A stretch of DNA of 64,000 bases from Spirochaetales bacterium (lineage in GTDB: Bacteria > Spirochaetota > Spirochaetia > SZUA-6): contig JALUUM010000032.1 of assembly GCA_027021365.1 (NCBI GenBank), positions 62,001-126,000 on the forward strand, read 5' to 3'. The notes under the pieces are model-generated. The model worked only from the letters and a program-made list of their open reading frames with translations. It was not told the origin of the DNA and searched no databases. The translations under genes were made by a program, and so were the position numbers. Shown here one piece after another: positions 44,174-53,406 of this stretch. Positions within the stretch are counted from its first letter, which is position 1, and every line of letters starts with the position of its first letter.

Positions 44174-44650
44174 TTAATCGAGATATTCAAGCCATTTCTT
44201 GTTTTCAGGTGTCTGGAAAATAAAAAACTTGTCCGATGTTACTATGCAAAGCGATGTTCCTGAAATAAGGCGTGATAGTAAATCCATATGGTTTTCCCTG
44301 TAATAGGAGAGAATATCCTCGGCAGTAGCAGAGGGATTATTCAGAAACTTTTTACCTTTTCTTGTTGGAATAAGGAAGGATGAGACAATTTCCTCGCGCG
44401 GGACAATTATACAGCGTGTCTCATCCTCCCTTTCCTTTTTGAACCTAACAAGAAGAAGATCAAGTACTGTTTTTCTCTGTGAAGTGGTATATTCAAAGCA
44501 CAGTATTTTCTCCATGAGAAAAAGAATACCAATGTACGAAGTTCCCTCCCTGCTTCCAAGCTGTGCAATGGATCTGTAAACCAGCCTATCGCCGTATTCT
44601 GCCTCTTTCTTCCTCCAGAATTCTTCTATACTTTGCTCTTCGTTTCCCAT
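44174..44650 (-). CDS. Hypothetical protein, 158 residues
   Basis: A charged soluble protein without signal peptide or membrane helix. A beta-rich middle (G-T-S-Y-I-G-I-L-F-L-M-E, then C-I-I-V-P-R-E-E-I) resembles PH-like or lipid-binding folds, but no motif identifies a function. It overlaps the plsC-like gene by 25 bases, which implies co-transcription and perhaps a lipid-related role (inference). Both are on the minus strand. Confidence 0.65.
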   Translation of the reverse strand: MGNEEQSIEEFWRKKEAEYGDRLVYRSIAQLGSREGTSYIGILFLMEKILCFEYTTSQRKTVLDLLLVRFKKEREDETRCIIVPREEIVSSFLIPTRKGKKFLNNPSATAEDILSYYRENHMDLLSRLISGTSLCIVTSDKFFIFQTPENKKWLEYLD

Positions 44651-45381
44651 TCTTTGACCTGCCTTGATATTTCTTCTCTTATTTCATCCAGCAATCTTGT
44701 CGTTGCCTTTCTTCCCTTGGGATGATCATATAGTGTAAGGAGCTTTACCCTGTAGGATGCATTTTTCATGTTTTTCAACAGTTCTTTGAAAGTAACCATT
44801 TTCCTCTCTCCGTAAAGTGCAACGGAGAGAATTGGCACATTGGAGTGTTCGACAAGAAGACGAACAGCAGCGGAGTGAAAATTACCGATTTCACCTGTTC
44901 TCGAACGTGTTCCCTCTGGAAAAACCACCGGACACAGTCCCCTGGAAGTTCTTTTTGCCAGTTTAATGAGCTCCCTGTAGGTGGATGCAAAGTTACCCTT
45001 TCTGTCGATCAAAGCATGTTGTCCTATTCTTGCACCCAGAGAGATTGTGGGAATGCCGTATTTAAGCTGCTTCTTAGCAACGAAACGCACTCCATAGTTT
45101 CTAAATGCATAGAGTATGGCTGCTATGTCAACTAGGCTTCTGTGATTGGCTACTATTATGAAAGACTTGGGGAGTGGTTGTTTGAGGTTTGATTCTATAT
45201 AGAGCCTGAAACCAGTATAAAATCTTGCATAACCGTATATTGCTTCCGTTCTCTTTGCCTGAAACCGGTTGAAGTATTCTAAGATGTTTTTCCTGTCAAA
45301 AATATATTTCAGTCTGAGCACAAATTCATGCGCTATCAGGTCCAAACCAAAACAGAATAGAAATATGATTGCGCCTATCAT
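44626..45381 (-). CDS. plsC: 1-acyl-sn-glycerol-3-phosphate acyltransferase (PlsC family)
   Basis: Adds the second acyl chain to make phosphatidic acid at the inner membrane. The catalytic H-x4-D is N-H-R-S-L-V-D (near residue 79), the glycerol-phosphate-binding F-P-E-G-T-R-S-R is near residue 158, and a hydrophobic segment fills residues 1-17. The 251-residue length is normal. ATG 45381 overlaps the homocysteine methyltransferase stop by 4 bases. Confidence 0.88.
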   Translation of the reverse strand: MIGAIIFLFCFGLDLIAHEFVLRLKYIFDRKNILEYFNRFQAKRTEAIYGYARFYTGFRLYIESNLKQPLPKSFIIVANHRSLVDIAAILYAFRNYGVRFVAKKQLKYGIPTISLGARIGQHALIDRKGNFASTYRELIKLAKRTSRGLCPVVFPEGTRSRTGEIGNFHSAAVRLLVEHSNVPILSVALYGERKMVTFKELLKNMKNASYRVKLLTLYDHPKGRKATTRLLDEIREEISRQVKEWETKSKV

Positions 45382-46268
45382 AGTTTCTCATTGTACCTGT
45401 CTATGATTTTTTTTATCTCCCTTATAAAATCAGGATTTGTTCCGCAACATCCGCCGATAACGTTAACCCCTATTTCAATTAGCTCCGGGACGTAGGAAGC
45501 ATAGATCTCCGGGGTCATCTTATACACCGTTTTACCATCGATGAGTTCGGGAATGCCGGCATTTGCCTTTATCCAGACAGGCAGTTTTGTCCTTTCCCTT
45601 ATCTCCCTTGCCACGGGTATGTAATTCTCTATCCCCGTGCCGCAATTGGCACCAATGATGCTTGCTCCCTCCTTTTCTGCTCGTTTTACACATTCTTCCA
45701 CGGTGTTACCCATCATCGTCCTCGGACCATTTGTAGTAGGATCGTAAGTCATGGAAGCGATTACAGGAAGGCCTGTAGATTCGACTGCAGCTCTCACTGC
45801 AATTCCCATTTCATTTACATCACTCATTGTTTCTACGAGAATCCACTCCGCACCGCCATCTTTTAGAGCCATGGCCTGAAGCGCATAAGCCTCGTAGAGT
45901 TGCTGTTCGGTCACCTCACCCATTACAAGCATCTTTCCGGTAGGCCCCATGTCTCCTACGACAATTGCACGGTTCTCTACTGTTTGACCGGTAAGCTGGG
46001 CTCCGAGCTTGTTGAGCTCGTAGGCTCGGTCCGCAAGGCCATGCCTTTCCAGGGTAAGCGGATTTCCGCCAAATGTATTTGTAAGAATAAAGATGCTGCC
46101 AGCATCGAGATATCCCCTTGCTATACTCATTACCCTATCAGGATGTTCAACATTCCAGAGCTCGGGCGGATCACCCTGCACGAGACCAAGCTTGAGCATC
46201 TCAGTACCCCATGCCCCGTCTGCCAGTAATACTTCTCTCTCGTTCCATTCCTTGCCCAGTATCTTCAT
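45378..46268 (-). CDS. Homocysteine S-methyltransferase domain protein (MetH N-terminal type)
   Basis: A 296-residue barrel enzyme with L-L-A-D-G-A-W-G-T-E-M at the start, the zinc ligands G-A-N-C-G-T-G and G-G-C-C-G-T, and I-L-T-N-T-F-G-G-N. This is the homocysteine-binding half of cobalamin methionine synthase or of a betaine/SMM-type methyltransferase; the folate, B12 and activation domains are absent. The ATG 46268 gives M-K-I-L-G-K; a start at 46295 is possible but less family-like. The methyl donor is unknown. Confidence 0.85.
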   Translation of the reverse strand: MKILGKEWNEREVLLADGAWGTEMLKLGLVQGDPPELWNVEHPDRVMSIARGYLDAGSIFILTNTFGGNPLTLERHGLADRAYELNKLGAQLTGQTVENRAIVVGDMGPTGKMLVMGEVTEQQLYEAYALQAMALKDGGAEWILVETMSDVNEMGIAVRAAVESTGLPVIASMTYDPTTNGPRTMMGNTVEECVKRAEKEGASIIGANCGTGIENYIPVAREIRERTKLPVWIKANAGIPELIDGKTVYKMTPEIYASYVPELIEIGVNVIGGCCGTNPDFIREIKKIIDRYNEKL

Positions 46269-46296
46269 GGCTATAGTGTAACTGGAAATCCTCATT

Positions 46297-47532
46297 GTGA
46301 AAAGATTGAAATTAAGCTATATTGAAAATATGTTGGCTACAGCTATTTTCTACCTTGTTTTTGGAATCACCCTTATAATAATAGTTGCACACCTTTCCCT
46401 TGTCTCCGGTTTGTTTGTCAACAGGCTACGCGACAGGTCAATGCTCAGATGGATGAAAAAGAATCCCGATCTTAAGAAACTACTCGAGGAGGAAAACATT
46501 CGTCTCTCTGTAATAGTATCCTCGAAGGATGAAGAAAAGAATCTGCCATTTCTGCTGGAATCACTGGAAAACCAGGCATACGGTGATTTCGAGATAGTTC
46601 TGATAAATGACCGATCGAAAGATGCTACCCTCGACATTTTAAAAGCTTTCAAAGGGAAACATGGCGACCGGGTTAAGATTATAGATAACAGGGAAGAACC
46701 CGTAGGTTGTAACCCGAAGCAATTTGCACTGGATCTTGGAATAACCCGGGCAGAGGGCAATCTTTTTCTATTTACCGATGCGGATTGCATCCTTCCCCAC
46801 CATTGGACCGAATATTATCTGTACTACTTTGCAAGATTCAGAAAAATCAGAACCCTTTTAGGAAAGAGGGTAGGCCTGCTTTTTGGTCAGATCCTTGTCC
46901 GACACGATAATTCCTTTCTGCAAAGGTATCAAAAGTTTGATCAAATGCTTATACATCAGTACAATTCGGGTTCGGCTGGAATGGGTTTGCTGACGGGTTG
47001 TTTCGGAAATAACCTGGCCATAGAGAAGGAACTCTTGGATATAATAGGCGGCTTCAGAGCTCTTGGTTATACTCCTACGGAGGATGCGGCACTCCTTGGG
47101 GCAGCGGGGAAGGTGAGGGGATGGACAGGAAGGGTTGCTTCACTTGAAGAAATGGCCGTAAGGCCTGCCCCTCAGGCCACATGGAGGGATTTCTTCATTC
47201 AGCATATCAGATGGAATACCGGTGGCTTTTATGCCGATGATTTGGCTTCGAGGATTAGTTACCGTTCAGTTGTTTTATACCTCGTGATTAGCATTATCTT
47301 ACTACCCCTTGCCTTTTTTCATCCTTTCCTATTCATAATGCCCGCTACTTCTTTCGTTTTTCCAGGTTTGTTGGGGATGACTGCAGGTCTGCTCTACTAT
47401 GATAACAGGGTTGGTTTTCTATTGCGTTTCATTCCTTACATGATCTTTTTCATGTTGTTTTACTCACTGGTCACGGTGCTTGCAATGTTCAAGGTGAAGG
47501 TGAAATGGAAGGATTCGGAAATAAAATTATGA
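46297..47532 (+). CDS. Membrane-associated family 2 glycosyltransferase
   Basis: A hydrophobic N-terminal segment anchors a GT-A domain: V-I-V-S-S-K-D-E-E-K-N near residue 70, L-I-N-D-R-S-K-D, the metal-binding T-D-A-D-C-I-L-P, and the Q-H-I-R-W motif of processive enzymes near residue 305. Three further helices follow (residues 320-400). Likely product is a cell-surface polysaccharide or glycolipid. A GTG at 46297 or ATG at 46330 can start it. It diverges from the homocysteine methyltransferase gene. Confidence 0.85.
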   Translation: MKRLKLSYIENMLATAIFYLVFGITLIIIVAHLSLVSGLFVNRLRDRSMLRWMKKNPDLKKLLEEENIRLSVIVSSKDEEKNLPFLLESLENQAYGDFEIVLINDRSKDATLDILKAFKGKHGDRVKIIDNREEPVGCNPKQFALDLGITRAEGNLFLFTDADCILPHHWTEYYLYYFARFRKIRTLLGKRVGLLFGQILVRHDNSFLQRYQKFDQMLIHQYNSGSAGMGLLTGCFGNNLAIEKELLDIIGGFRALGYTPTEDAALLGAAGKVRGWTGRVASLEEMAVRPAPQATWRDFFIQHIRWNTGGFYADDLASRISYRSVVLYLVISIILLPLAFFHPFLFIMPATSFVFPGLLGMTAGLLYYDNRVGFLLRFIPYMIFFMLFYSLVTVLAMFKVKVKWKDSEIKL

Positions 47533-47573
47533 ATGGCAAATAATGCCTTTTAGTGATATAGTGGTTTAACTGT

Positions 47574-49589
47574 ATGGATACGAGAACAGAAAAAGTATTA
47601 AGGGTTATACGGTCTTACGGGTTCAGGAAAAAGAGTCCTTTCTTGCTCTACGATAATGTTTTGAGTGTTTTTGAGAATTATGCTGAAAAGAGGAATGACT
47701 TGGATTTCAAAGAGCTGGTTCTCGATGAGAGGGGCAAATTAAGGCCGATTCTAAAATCGCTACATGAAAATGGTCATCTCAAATTGATATTCAGAGGGGA
47801 CAGGATAGACAGTATAGAGATACCTGATTTTTACAAGAATTATCTTGTAAAACGATACAGGGATATAGAGAATGATCCCTCCACTCCCTTTCCCGGTCCT
47901 GAAAATATAGGAATGGATATTCCGGAAGACATGATTCTTCCAATAAATGTGAAGACAGACCTTGTAACGATACTTAATAGTATCAAAGAAGTTGATAAGC
48001 AGATACTAAAGATAAACTTTCCCGAAGATCTTGAAAGTATCTATGTTCCCTCAGAGATGCTTAAGAATACGTTGCTTCACTGCTCCGTATTGAAGGTTCA
48101 CAGGTACCTACAGGATGCCAGGAATTCGGGTTTCATCTACAACAAGTTACTTGCGATAATGCAGAAACAGGAAGTTTTGCTCGGTGAGATGATGAATGAT
48201 ATAGTTTCCAAACCGCGAAAAGCCTTTTCATCCCTGGTTAATCCGACTGCCGTAGGTTTTAAATTCTGGGCACACCTTGCAAGTTTTATACTGCAGGATT
48301 TCAAAGAAAAGACGGAGAAACTTGCAGATGAAATAGGTTACTGCCAGGCTGCCTATCTTCTGGGTTTTTTCGTAGTTTATCAAAAGGGAATCGTGCAAAA
48401 GGTGCTGGAAAAGAAAAAGGACTTGAGCAACCTGGAACTTCAGATAAAAAAGCCACCATATGCTTATACCTTCAACGAATTGTACGAATTGAAGGATAAA
48501 AACGGAATCAGATACGTAAAGAAGTACTCCAGGGAATTCATACACAATTTTCTCAAAGAAAAATCAACACCCAGAGAAGAGAATAAGATTCCAGAAATAG
48601 TGCGACTTAAGGGTTCCGGAAACAAGGAATACTTTATACATAGGGATCTCATCCTGCCCCTGTTTCTCGAGAAAACCGCAGAAGCGGCAAATGAGATAAA
48701 AACCGATATCCTCGAATCCTGGATAAGCCTGATGAGGGAGGACAAGAAATCGAAAGAGATGAGATCGGATGAAGACTTTTTAAAATACCTCATTGCGAAG
48801 ATAAAGGAATCGTATCCTCTTCTCGTAGCCCTTACAAACCAGAATCTCCTCTATATTGCGAAGGAAGAACTCGAAGTTGATTATCCTGTACTTGAACAGG
48901 TAAACTCATTTTTTACCAAGGATAACAAGCTGAAACCGATTAATGCCATTCTCGGCTTGTACAGAAAAGAATTATTACGGGAAGCAAAGGCTGCACTGCC
49001 GTTCTGGCAGACGATTCCAGTGATAAAGCAGATAGTTGGGTTTTTCCGAAAACTTTTCAAAGGCAGGGAGAAGAAAGTGATATCCGGCCTCGGTGAAGAG
49101 TATCAATCCGGTTCTTCCGTCAGAGGAGGTACAGGCAGAAAGGCAAGGGACATAACTAGAGGAAAGAGTGGAAGTGCAGGAGTGAGGGATACCAGGAAAA
49201 ATATCCAGGAGAAATATGAGAGCAGAAGGAGCGCAAAATCAGGATTCAGTAGGGTGCAGTACATGAATGCGATGAAGGCTCTGAAGGAAGAAATCGTGGG
49301 GAAGAATGTAGATATGAACAGGCGCCTTAAAGAGCTTGCCGAAAAGTGGAATCCCCTGTTTGACCCGGTGGCCAAGAAGAATCTCGTAGAGGATGTGAAT
49401 GCCCTGATACGGGATTTTCTAAGAAGCCTGAAGAGAGGCTTCAGGGTTATGCCTCCCAATGCGGAAAGATTATGGAACCTTGCCGCACAACTGACGGAAA
49501 GCAAGAGTCTTGCCAAGATCAAGAAGAAAAACTACCTTAAGGAGTATATAGCCATATACATGATAAAGTACTTAAGCGATCTCAAGTAG
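47574..49589 (+). CDS. Large protein of unknown function, probably spirochaete-specific
   Basis: A 671-residue soluble protein with no recognised motif. It has a helical, charged body (long K/E/L-rich stretches), a Gly/Arg/Ser-rich basic linker near residues 510-550 and a C-terminal helical domain with many aromatic and basic residues. The style resembles the protein at 5147-6817, but I see no clear alignment between the two. The gene follows the glycosyltransferase and overlaps the convergent HAD gene by 18 bases. Function is unknown. Confidence 0.6.
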   Translation: MDTRTEKVLRVIRSYGFRKKSPFLLYDNVLSVFENYAEKRNDLDFKELVLDERGKLRPILKSLHENGHLKLIFRGDRIDSIEIPDFYKNYLVKRYRDIENDPSTPFPGPENIGMDIPEDMILPINVKTDLVTILNSIKEVDKQILKINFPEDLESIYVPSEMLKNTLLHCSVLKVHRYLQDARNSGFIYNKLLAIMQKQEVLLGEMMNDIVSKPRKAFSSLVNPTAVGFKFWAHLASFILQDFKEKTEKLADEIGYCQAAYLLGFFVVYQKGIVQKVLEKKKDLSNLELQIKKPPYAYTFNELYELKDKNGIRYVKKYSREFIHNFLKEKSTPREENKIPEIVRLKGSGNKEYFIHRDLILPLFLEKTAEAANEIKTDILESWISLMREDKKSKEMRSDEDFLKYLIAKIKESYPLLVALTNQNLLYIAKEELEVDYPVLEQVNSFFTKDNKLKPINAILGLYRKELLREAKAALPFWQTIPVIKQIVGFFRKLFKGREKKVISGLGEEYQSGSSVRGGTGRKARDITRGKSGSAGVRDTRKNIQEKYESRRSAKSGFSRVQYMNAMKALKEEIVGKNVDMNRRLKELAEKWNPLFDPVAKKNLVEDVNALIRDFLRSLKRGFRVMPPNAERLWNLAAQLTESKSLAKIKKKNYLKEYIAIYMIKYLSDLK

Positions 49590-50303
49590 CTCGATAAGTC
49601 CCTTTTCGTCAAGTCTCCCCACAGAGGGATATTCGGATAGCCATGACCTGTCTATAAAACCCCATAGAGCGAGTAGAGGCTCTATTCTTCCGTCTCTGTT
49701 ATCCTTTAGGTTGTCAATCTGATCATCTATAAATATTGCTCTGCTGTAAGAATCGTTATCCAGAAATCGCGATATTATTTTGAGCTTTTCTTTTCCAGAG
49801 GAGTAGTGAATCTGTTCGGGATTCATTCTTATTCCGTGATATTCAAGTGTTGCCCGGATATATTTTTCTCTTTTTGTCGAGAGTATGTGGATGTTGCTCT
49901 TTCTGCTTGCACGGTAGAAGGGTTTGTAGAGGAAGGGAAAGATTCTGTTGAGGTTTAGCCAGTAGTTGAAATCCTCACTTATAAGATAATCTCTTGCACG
50001 GTAGAAGAGATCTTTGAATAATGCCATTATTTCTATTCCGATTTTTTTTCTTTCAAGATCGAACTCTTCATTGTTTCGTATGATAATCTTTTCGTTGATA
50101 AGTTTCTGGATGAGAACATAGTCCTCACCGTGTGTTATGAATGGACGATAACGGAGAAAAGATTTCCTTAAGTTCATATCTATGTAAGCAGGTTCATTTT
50201 TTTTATAGTACCTGTAGTATGCAATCCATGATGATACGAGACATTCATTCAAAGAATCACAGATTACACCGTCGAAGTCCAGGAAGATAACAGTTTTTTC
50301 CAT
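49572..50303 (-). CDS. HAD-superfamily hydrolase
   Basis: Motif I is F-L-D-F-D-G-V-I-C-D-S (residues 6-16), later I-H-I-L-S-T-K-R (motif II-like) and A-I-F-I-D-D-Q-I-D (motif IV). The ATG at 50303 is chosen since an upstream start (50354) would overlap the next gene's start region and adds a non-family segment. It ends the operon that starts at 59830, after uxaC; phosphatase activity on a sugar phosphate is plausible but unproven. Confidence 0.78.
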   Translation of the reverse strand: MEKTVIFLDFDGVICDSLNECLVSSWIAYYRYYKKNEPAYIDMNLRKSFLRYRPFITHGEDYVLIQKLINEKIIIRNNEEFDLERKKIGIEIMALFKDLFYRARDYLISEDFNYWLNLNRIFPFLYKPFYRASRKSNIHILSTKREKYIRATLEYHGIRMNPEQIHYSSGKEKLKIISRFLDNDSYSRAIFIDDQIDNLKDNRDGRIEPLLALWGFIDRSWLSEYPSVGRLDEKGLIELLEIA

Positions 50304-50357
50304 GAGATTGCTTGAGTCAAATGGTGCGGTATGCATTGAACTTGGATCCGGCACGGT

Positions 50358-51668
50358 TCAGGAATCTTTCCTGTCACCGAAGATATTTACAGGGTTTTCC
50401 CAGAGGAGTTTCCACGCCATTTCCAGGGCCTTTTCTTCGTCTATAGGGAGCATATTGGGATCGTGCTTCGAAACTTCTATCTTTTCTGCAAGAACACGTG
50501 CCAGGGTGTACTTGTACATTCTGAATTTGGGAAGTATGAACTCGATGTAGTATGCATCGGAGTAATAACCAATCAGTTTTCCCATGGGAACTACCTCTAG
50601 CCTCCTGGAAACTTCCCTGGCAATATCGGTGGGATTGTTGAGATACCACCAATGACCGGAGGGATATACGTTATGCCTTATCCATGCAGAGGATGTAAGT
50701 TCCAGGCCCTGGGTGTCAGATAGAACTGATGTGGGAAATTTTACATCCGGGTAGTTGTTAAAGAGGTAGTCGTAACCGCGCATCGAGTTTACCGAGTCGA
50801 CCAGGTCGTCACCGAACTCGACACCCTGTGCATATACATTCTTGTCAACGCCTATCATTAGATGAAAAGGAACGTTGTACTTTCTGCAGAGATTTGCAAC
50901 GGTTAAAAAGCTGAATGAAACGTGGTCACGTAGTTCCGGGTCGGTAAGTTTTTCTCCCGAAAGCACCTTCTTTATGATTGCATCTTCACGGGCCTTCTTG
51001 ATAGGTGCTATTACAGTGTTTGGCCACGAGGAAACGGAAACATAGGCAAAGTTCTTCTCTTTGAAATAACTGAAAGTTTTATCCAGTGCTTCTTTGAAGC
51101 TTTCGCTGTCGTTTATAGAAACACCTGTTCTTTCCGACATACGCTTGAGGGCATTATCTCTTTCGACAAAATAGCTGAACGGATCTATCCTAAGGCAGGG
51201 ACGATAAAAGTCGGAATCGAATCCTTCAAGTTTTTCATCGAACTGGTTTGTAAGGTAAACCCTTTTCAACCGGCTCTTTTCAATTACACTTTCAAGGTAT
51301 CCCGCCTCTGACATCAATTTCTTGGATTTTTCGTTGATGGAAACGAGTTTTTCCGGTTCTAGCAGGTCCTCCCTTTTTATTTCGAGAAACTCCTCTGAAA
51401 GACTCAAAAACCATGCGAATTGAACGGTATTGTGAATAAGGGGTAACTTAGCTGCTATCCTCTTTACAAGTTCATCGGGAGAAATTCCTTTTTCCCACCA
51501 CCCGGGTTCGTATGCAGCGGAATTGCAGAGTTCTGTATAGTAGTGGTAAGAGAGTATCCCCCCGAGGCTTCCTGCCGAGGGATTGTTGGGATTTATATGG
51601 GTATGTGCATCGAAAATAGGGTATCTGTCGATTTCTTCGTACAATCTCTTTACCAATTCGCTGTTCAT
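50358..51668 (-). CDS. uxaC: Uronate isomerase-like amidohydrolase (UxaC type)
   Basis: UxaC isomerises galacturonate to tagaturonate and glucuronate to fructuronate. The 436-residue protein begins with the metal-binding F-D-A-H-T-H, and later shows H-L-M-I-G-V-D and V-L-S-D-T-Q-G near the C-terminal metal site. Overall identity looks distant from E. coli UxaC, so the exact substrate is an inference supported by its neighbour uxaE. The start at 51668 follows AAAGGAGAT. Confidence 0.65.
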   Translation of the reverse strand: MNSELVKRLYEEIDRYPIFDAHTHINPNNPSAGSLGGILSYHYYTELCNSAAYEPGWWEKGISPDELVKRIAAKLPLIHNTVQFAWFLSLSEEFLEIKREDLLEPEKLVSINEKSKKLMSEAGYLESVIEKSRLKRVYLTNQFDEKLEGFDSDFYRPCLRIDPFSYFVERDNALKRMSERTGVSINDSESFKEALDKTFSYFKEKNFAYVSVSSWPNTVIAPIKKAREDAIIKKVLSGEKLTDPELRDHVSFSFLTVANLCRKYNVPFHLMIGVDKNVYAQGVEFGDDLVDSVNSMRGYDYLFNNYPDVKFPTSVLSDTQGLELTSSAWIRHNVYPSGHWWYLNNPTDIAREVSRRLEVVPMGKLIGYYSDAYYIEFILPKFRMYKYTLARVLAEKIEVSKHDPNMLPIDEEKALEMAWKLLWENPVNIFGDRKDS

Positions 51669-51746
51669 TTCTTTATCTCCTTTGCTTGTGTTTTTTCTTG
51701 TGTTTTTCTCCTTTATTGTAGCTCTGTCATTTTAAGGTTATCGTGA

Positions 51747-53372
51747 TTATGTCTTTACCGGTACATGGAGACTCTTTAGATGTCTCCCTATGTGCCTTTC
51801 AAGTTCATCCCAGTATTCCTCGATATGGTTGTACAGAGAACGGTATATCTCTCCGTTAAGCTCACCGTCTTTCAGCATTTCACCGTATGTGATGTGGAGT
51901 ACCTGTCTGGCATCTGGATTTTCCAGGATATTGGGTAACTGGCCATCTGCAAGTAGCTTTATATCCGGAAGGTTCCCAAGGTTGGGAGTAACATGGTAGT
52001 ACTCTCTGGCTTTCTTGTAACTCTTTTTCGCAAAATCAAAAATCTTTCTGAATAGTTCTGGTTCTGTTCTGGCGATGACACGAAGAGCTTCCAGCCAGTT
52101 CGTGCCGGCAGTCTTTATGTGAAATCTTCCGCCCGTGATCCTTCCTATTATGGGGAAAACCTTGAACTTGTCACTTCCAGAGTGCACCGATATTCTGTAA
52201 CCGAAGTGTTTCGCAATATCCACATGCTCTCTGAAGGATGTTTCGAACTTTTCCGGATCCCCGATGTAATCGATGGCCTTTTGAAACTCGCCGACAAAGC
52301 GAGGTGCCATAGATGATATTTCCACACCTTTCAGTAATACCTGGTCTGCAATGAAGTAATGGGCGTGAGGTGTCGTTGGCGTTTCCGTTTCGTCTATAGA
52401 GAGTTCAAAGTCGAATTTACCCTTTCCCTTCGTTTTCATTGCTCTCTCGTAGAGGAGGGATGCATGATCTATGGCTTCATGATAGATCAATGCTATCCTT
52501 TCCAGTTCTTCTCTCTGAAAGGTAAGGGTCAAGCTTTTAGAGATTTCGAAGGAATGTCCGAGGTATCTCTTCTCTATCTCCTTTCTGTAAGCATCATCGA
52601 GTTGTTTGTATGCCTTTTCCATCTCTCCTGGAGCCATATCCTTATATTCACCGTGAATATAATCGGATACGTCTGCTGTGAGCATTGTGAATCCGATTGA
52701 AAGCGCCGTTTCAACCCAGTCCTCTGTCTTGAGATGGTCTCCGTCTGCTCCCCATGGTTTTCTGTAATTCTCCTGAAATACTGCCCATGTGGCAGCATCC
52801 AGAACGTCTTTATAGTTTCTTCCTGTGAGGTTTAGCTCTCTTACCGATTGCTGGGCAAGCACGGGTGAAGCCTCGTACCTGTTGAATATCCTCAAGTGGC
52901 CTGGACTTGCTATTCCCAGCCTGTCTCCCACGCCGAAGGTTATGCTCCTGTCCGAGAGTGAGGAGGGAGCGGTATAAGGAAAGATTTTTCTCAATTCTTC
53001 CGCATTCTCATGGGTAAGTGGACATACCAGAAGTTTCCCTGTACCCGATTTATCAGTACTATAAAGATTACCCGCGAATACTTCCATTGGGTCAGCTTTC
53101 CGGGATTTTCCTGTTGCCTCTTCACTTTTATCTTTGATGCCAAATATACCGAGGGCCCTCTTCCCCTCCAGTTTTAGTATCGCAAAGGTACGATTTCCCT
53201 TACCCTGAACCGAACGGGGATAGATGAGTCTGTAGATTTCCTCGTAGTCATTATCTCCCTCGTTGATTCTTCCTACCGATTTCTCTATCCCGCCTTCTTC
53301 ACCTATAATACCGATTTTTCTTGCCTCTTCTATCCATCGCTCTGAATCTTCCATGGTAAAATTTTCATACAT
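51747..53372 (-). CDS. uxaE: Tagaturonate epimerase (UxaE family)
   Basis: UxaE interconverts tagaturonate and fructuronate (first described in Thermotoga). The 541-residue protein resembles this family, with D-G-D-H-L-K-T near residue 220, a glutamate/aspartate-rich barrel, I-S-V-H-S-G-S-D-K-F-K near residue 410 and H-I-K-T-A-G-T-N-W-L-E. The frame is open to 53474, but ATG 53372 lies after GGAGA and starts after the larA-like stop at 53407. Recognised from memory of the family; a profile search would settle it. It lies between the LarA-like gene and uxaC. Confidence 0.75.
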   Translation of the reverse strand: MYENFTMEDSERWIEEARKIGIIGEEGGIEKSVGRINEGDNDYEEIYRLIYPRSVQGKGNRTFAILKLEGKRALGIFGIKDKSEEATGKSRKADPMEVFAGNLYSTDKSGTGKLLVCPLTHENAEELRKIFPYTAPSSLSDRSITFGVGDRLGIASPGHLRIFNRYEASPVLAQQSVRELNLTGRNYKDVLDAATWAVFQENYRKPWGADGDHLKTEDWVETALSIGFTMLTADVSDYIHGEYKDMAPGEMEKAYKQLDDAYRKEIEKRYLGHSFEISKSLTLTFQREELERIALIYHEAIDHASLLYERAMKTKGKGKFDFELSIDETETPTTPHAHYFIADQVLLKGVEISSMAPRFVGEFQKAIDYIGDPEKFETSFREHVDIAKHFGYRISVHSGSDKFKVFPIIGRITGGRFHIKTAGTNWLEALRVIARTEPELFRKIFDFAKKSYKKAREYYHVTPNLGNLPDIKLLADGQLPNILENPDARQVLHITYGEMLKDGELNGEIYRSLYNHIEEYWDELERHIGRHLKSLHVPVKT

Positions 53373-53406
53373 TTGTTTCGTCTCCTGTTGTATTGACTCT
53401 CTGATA

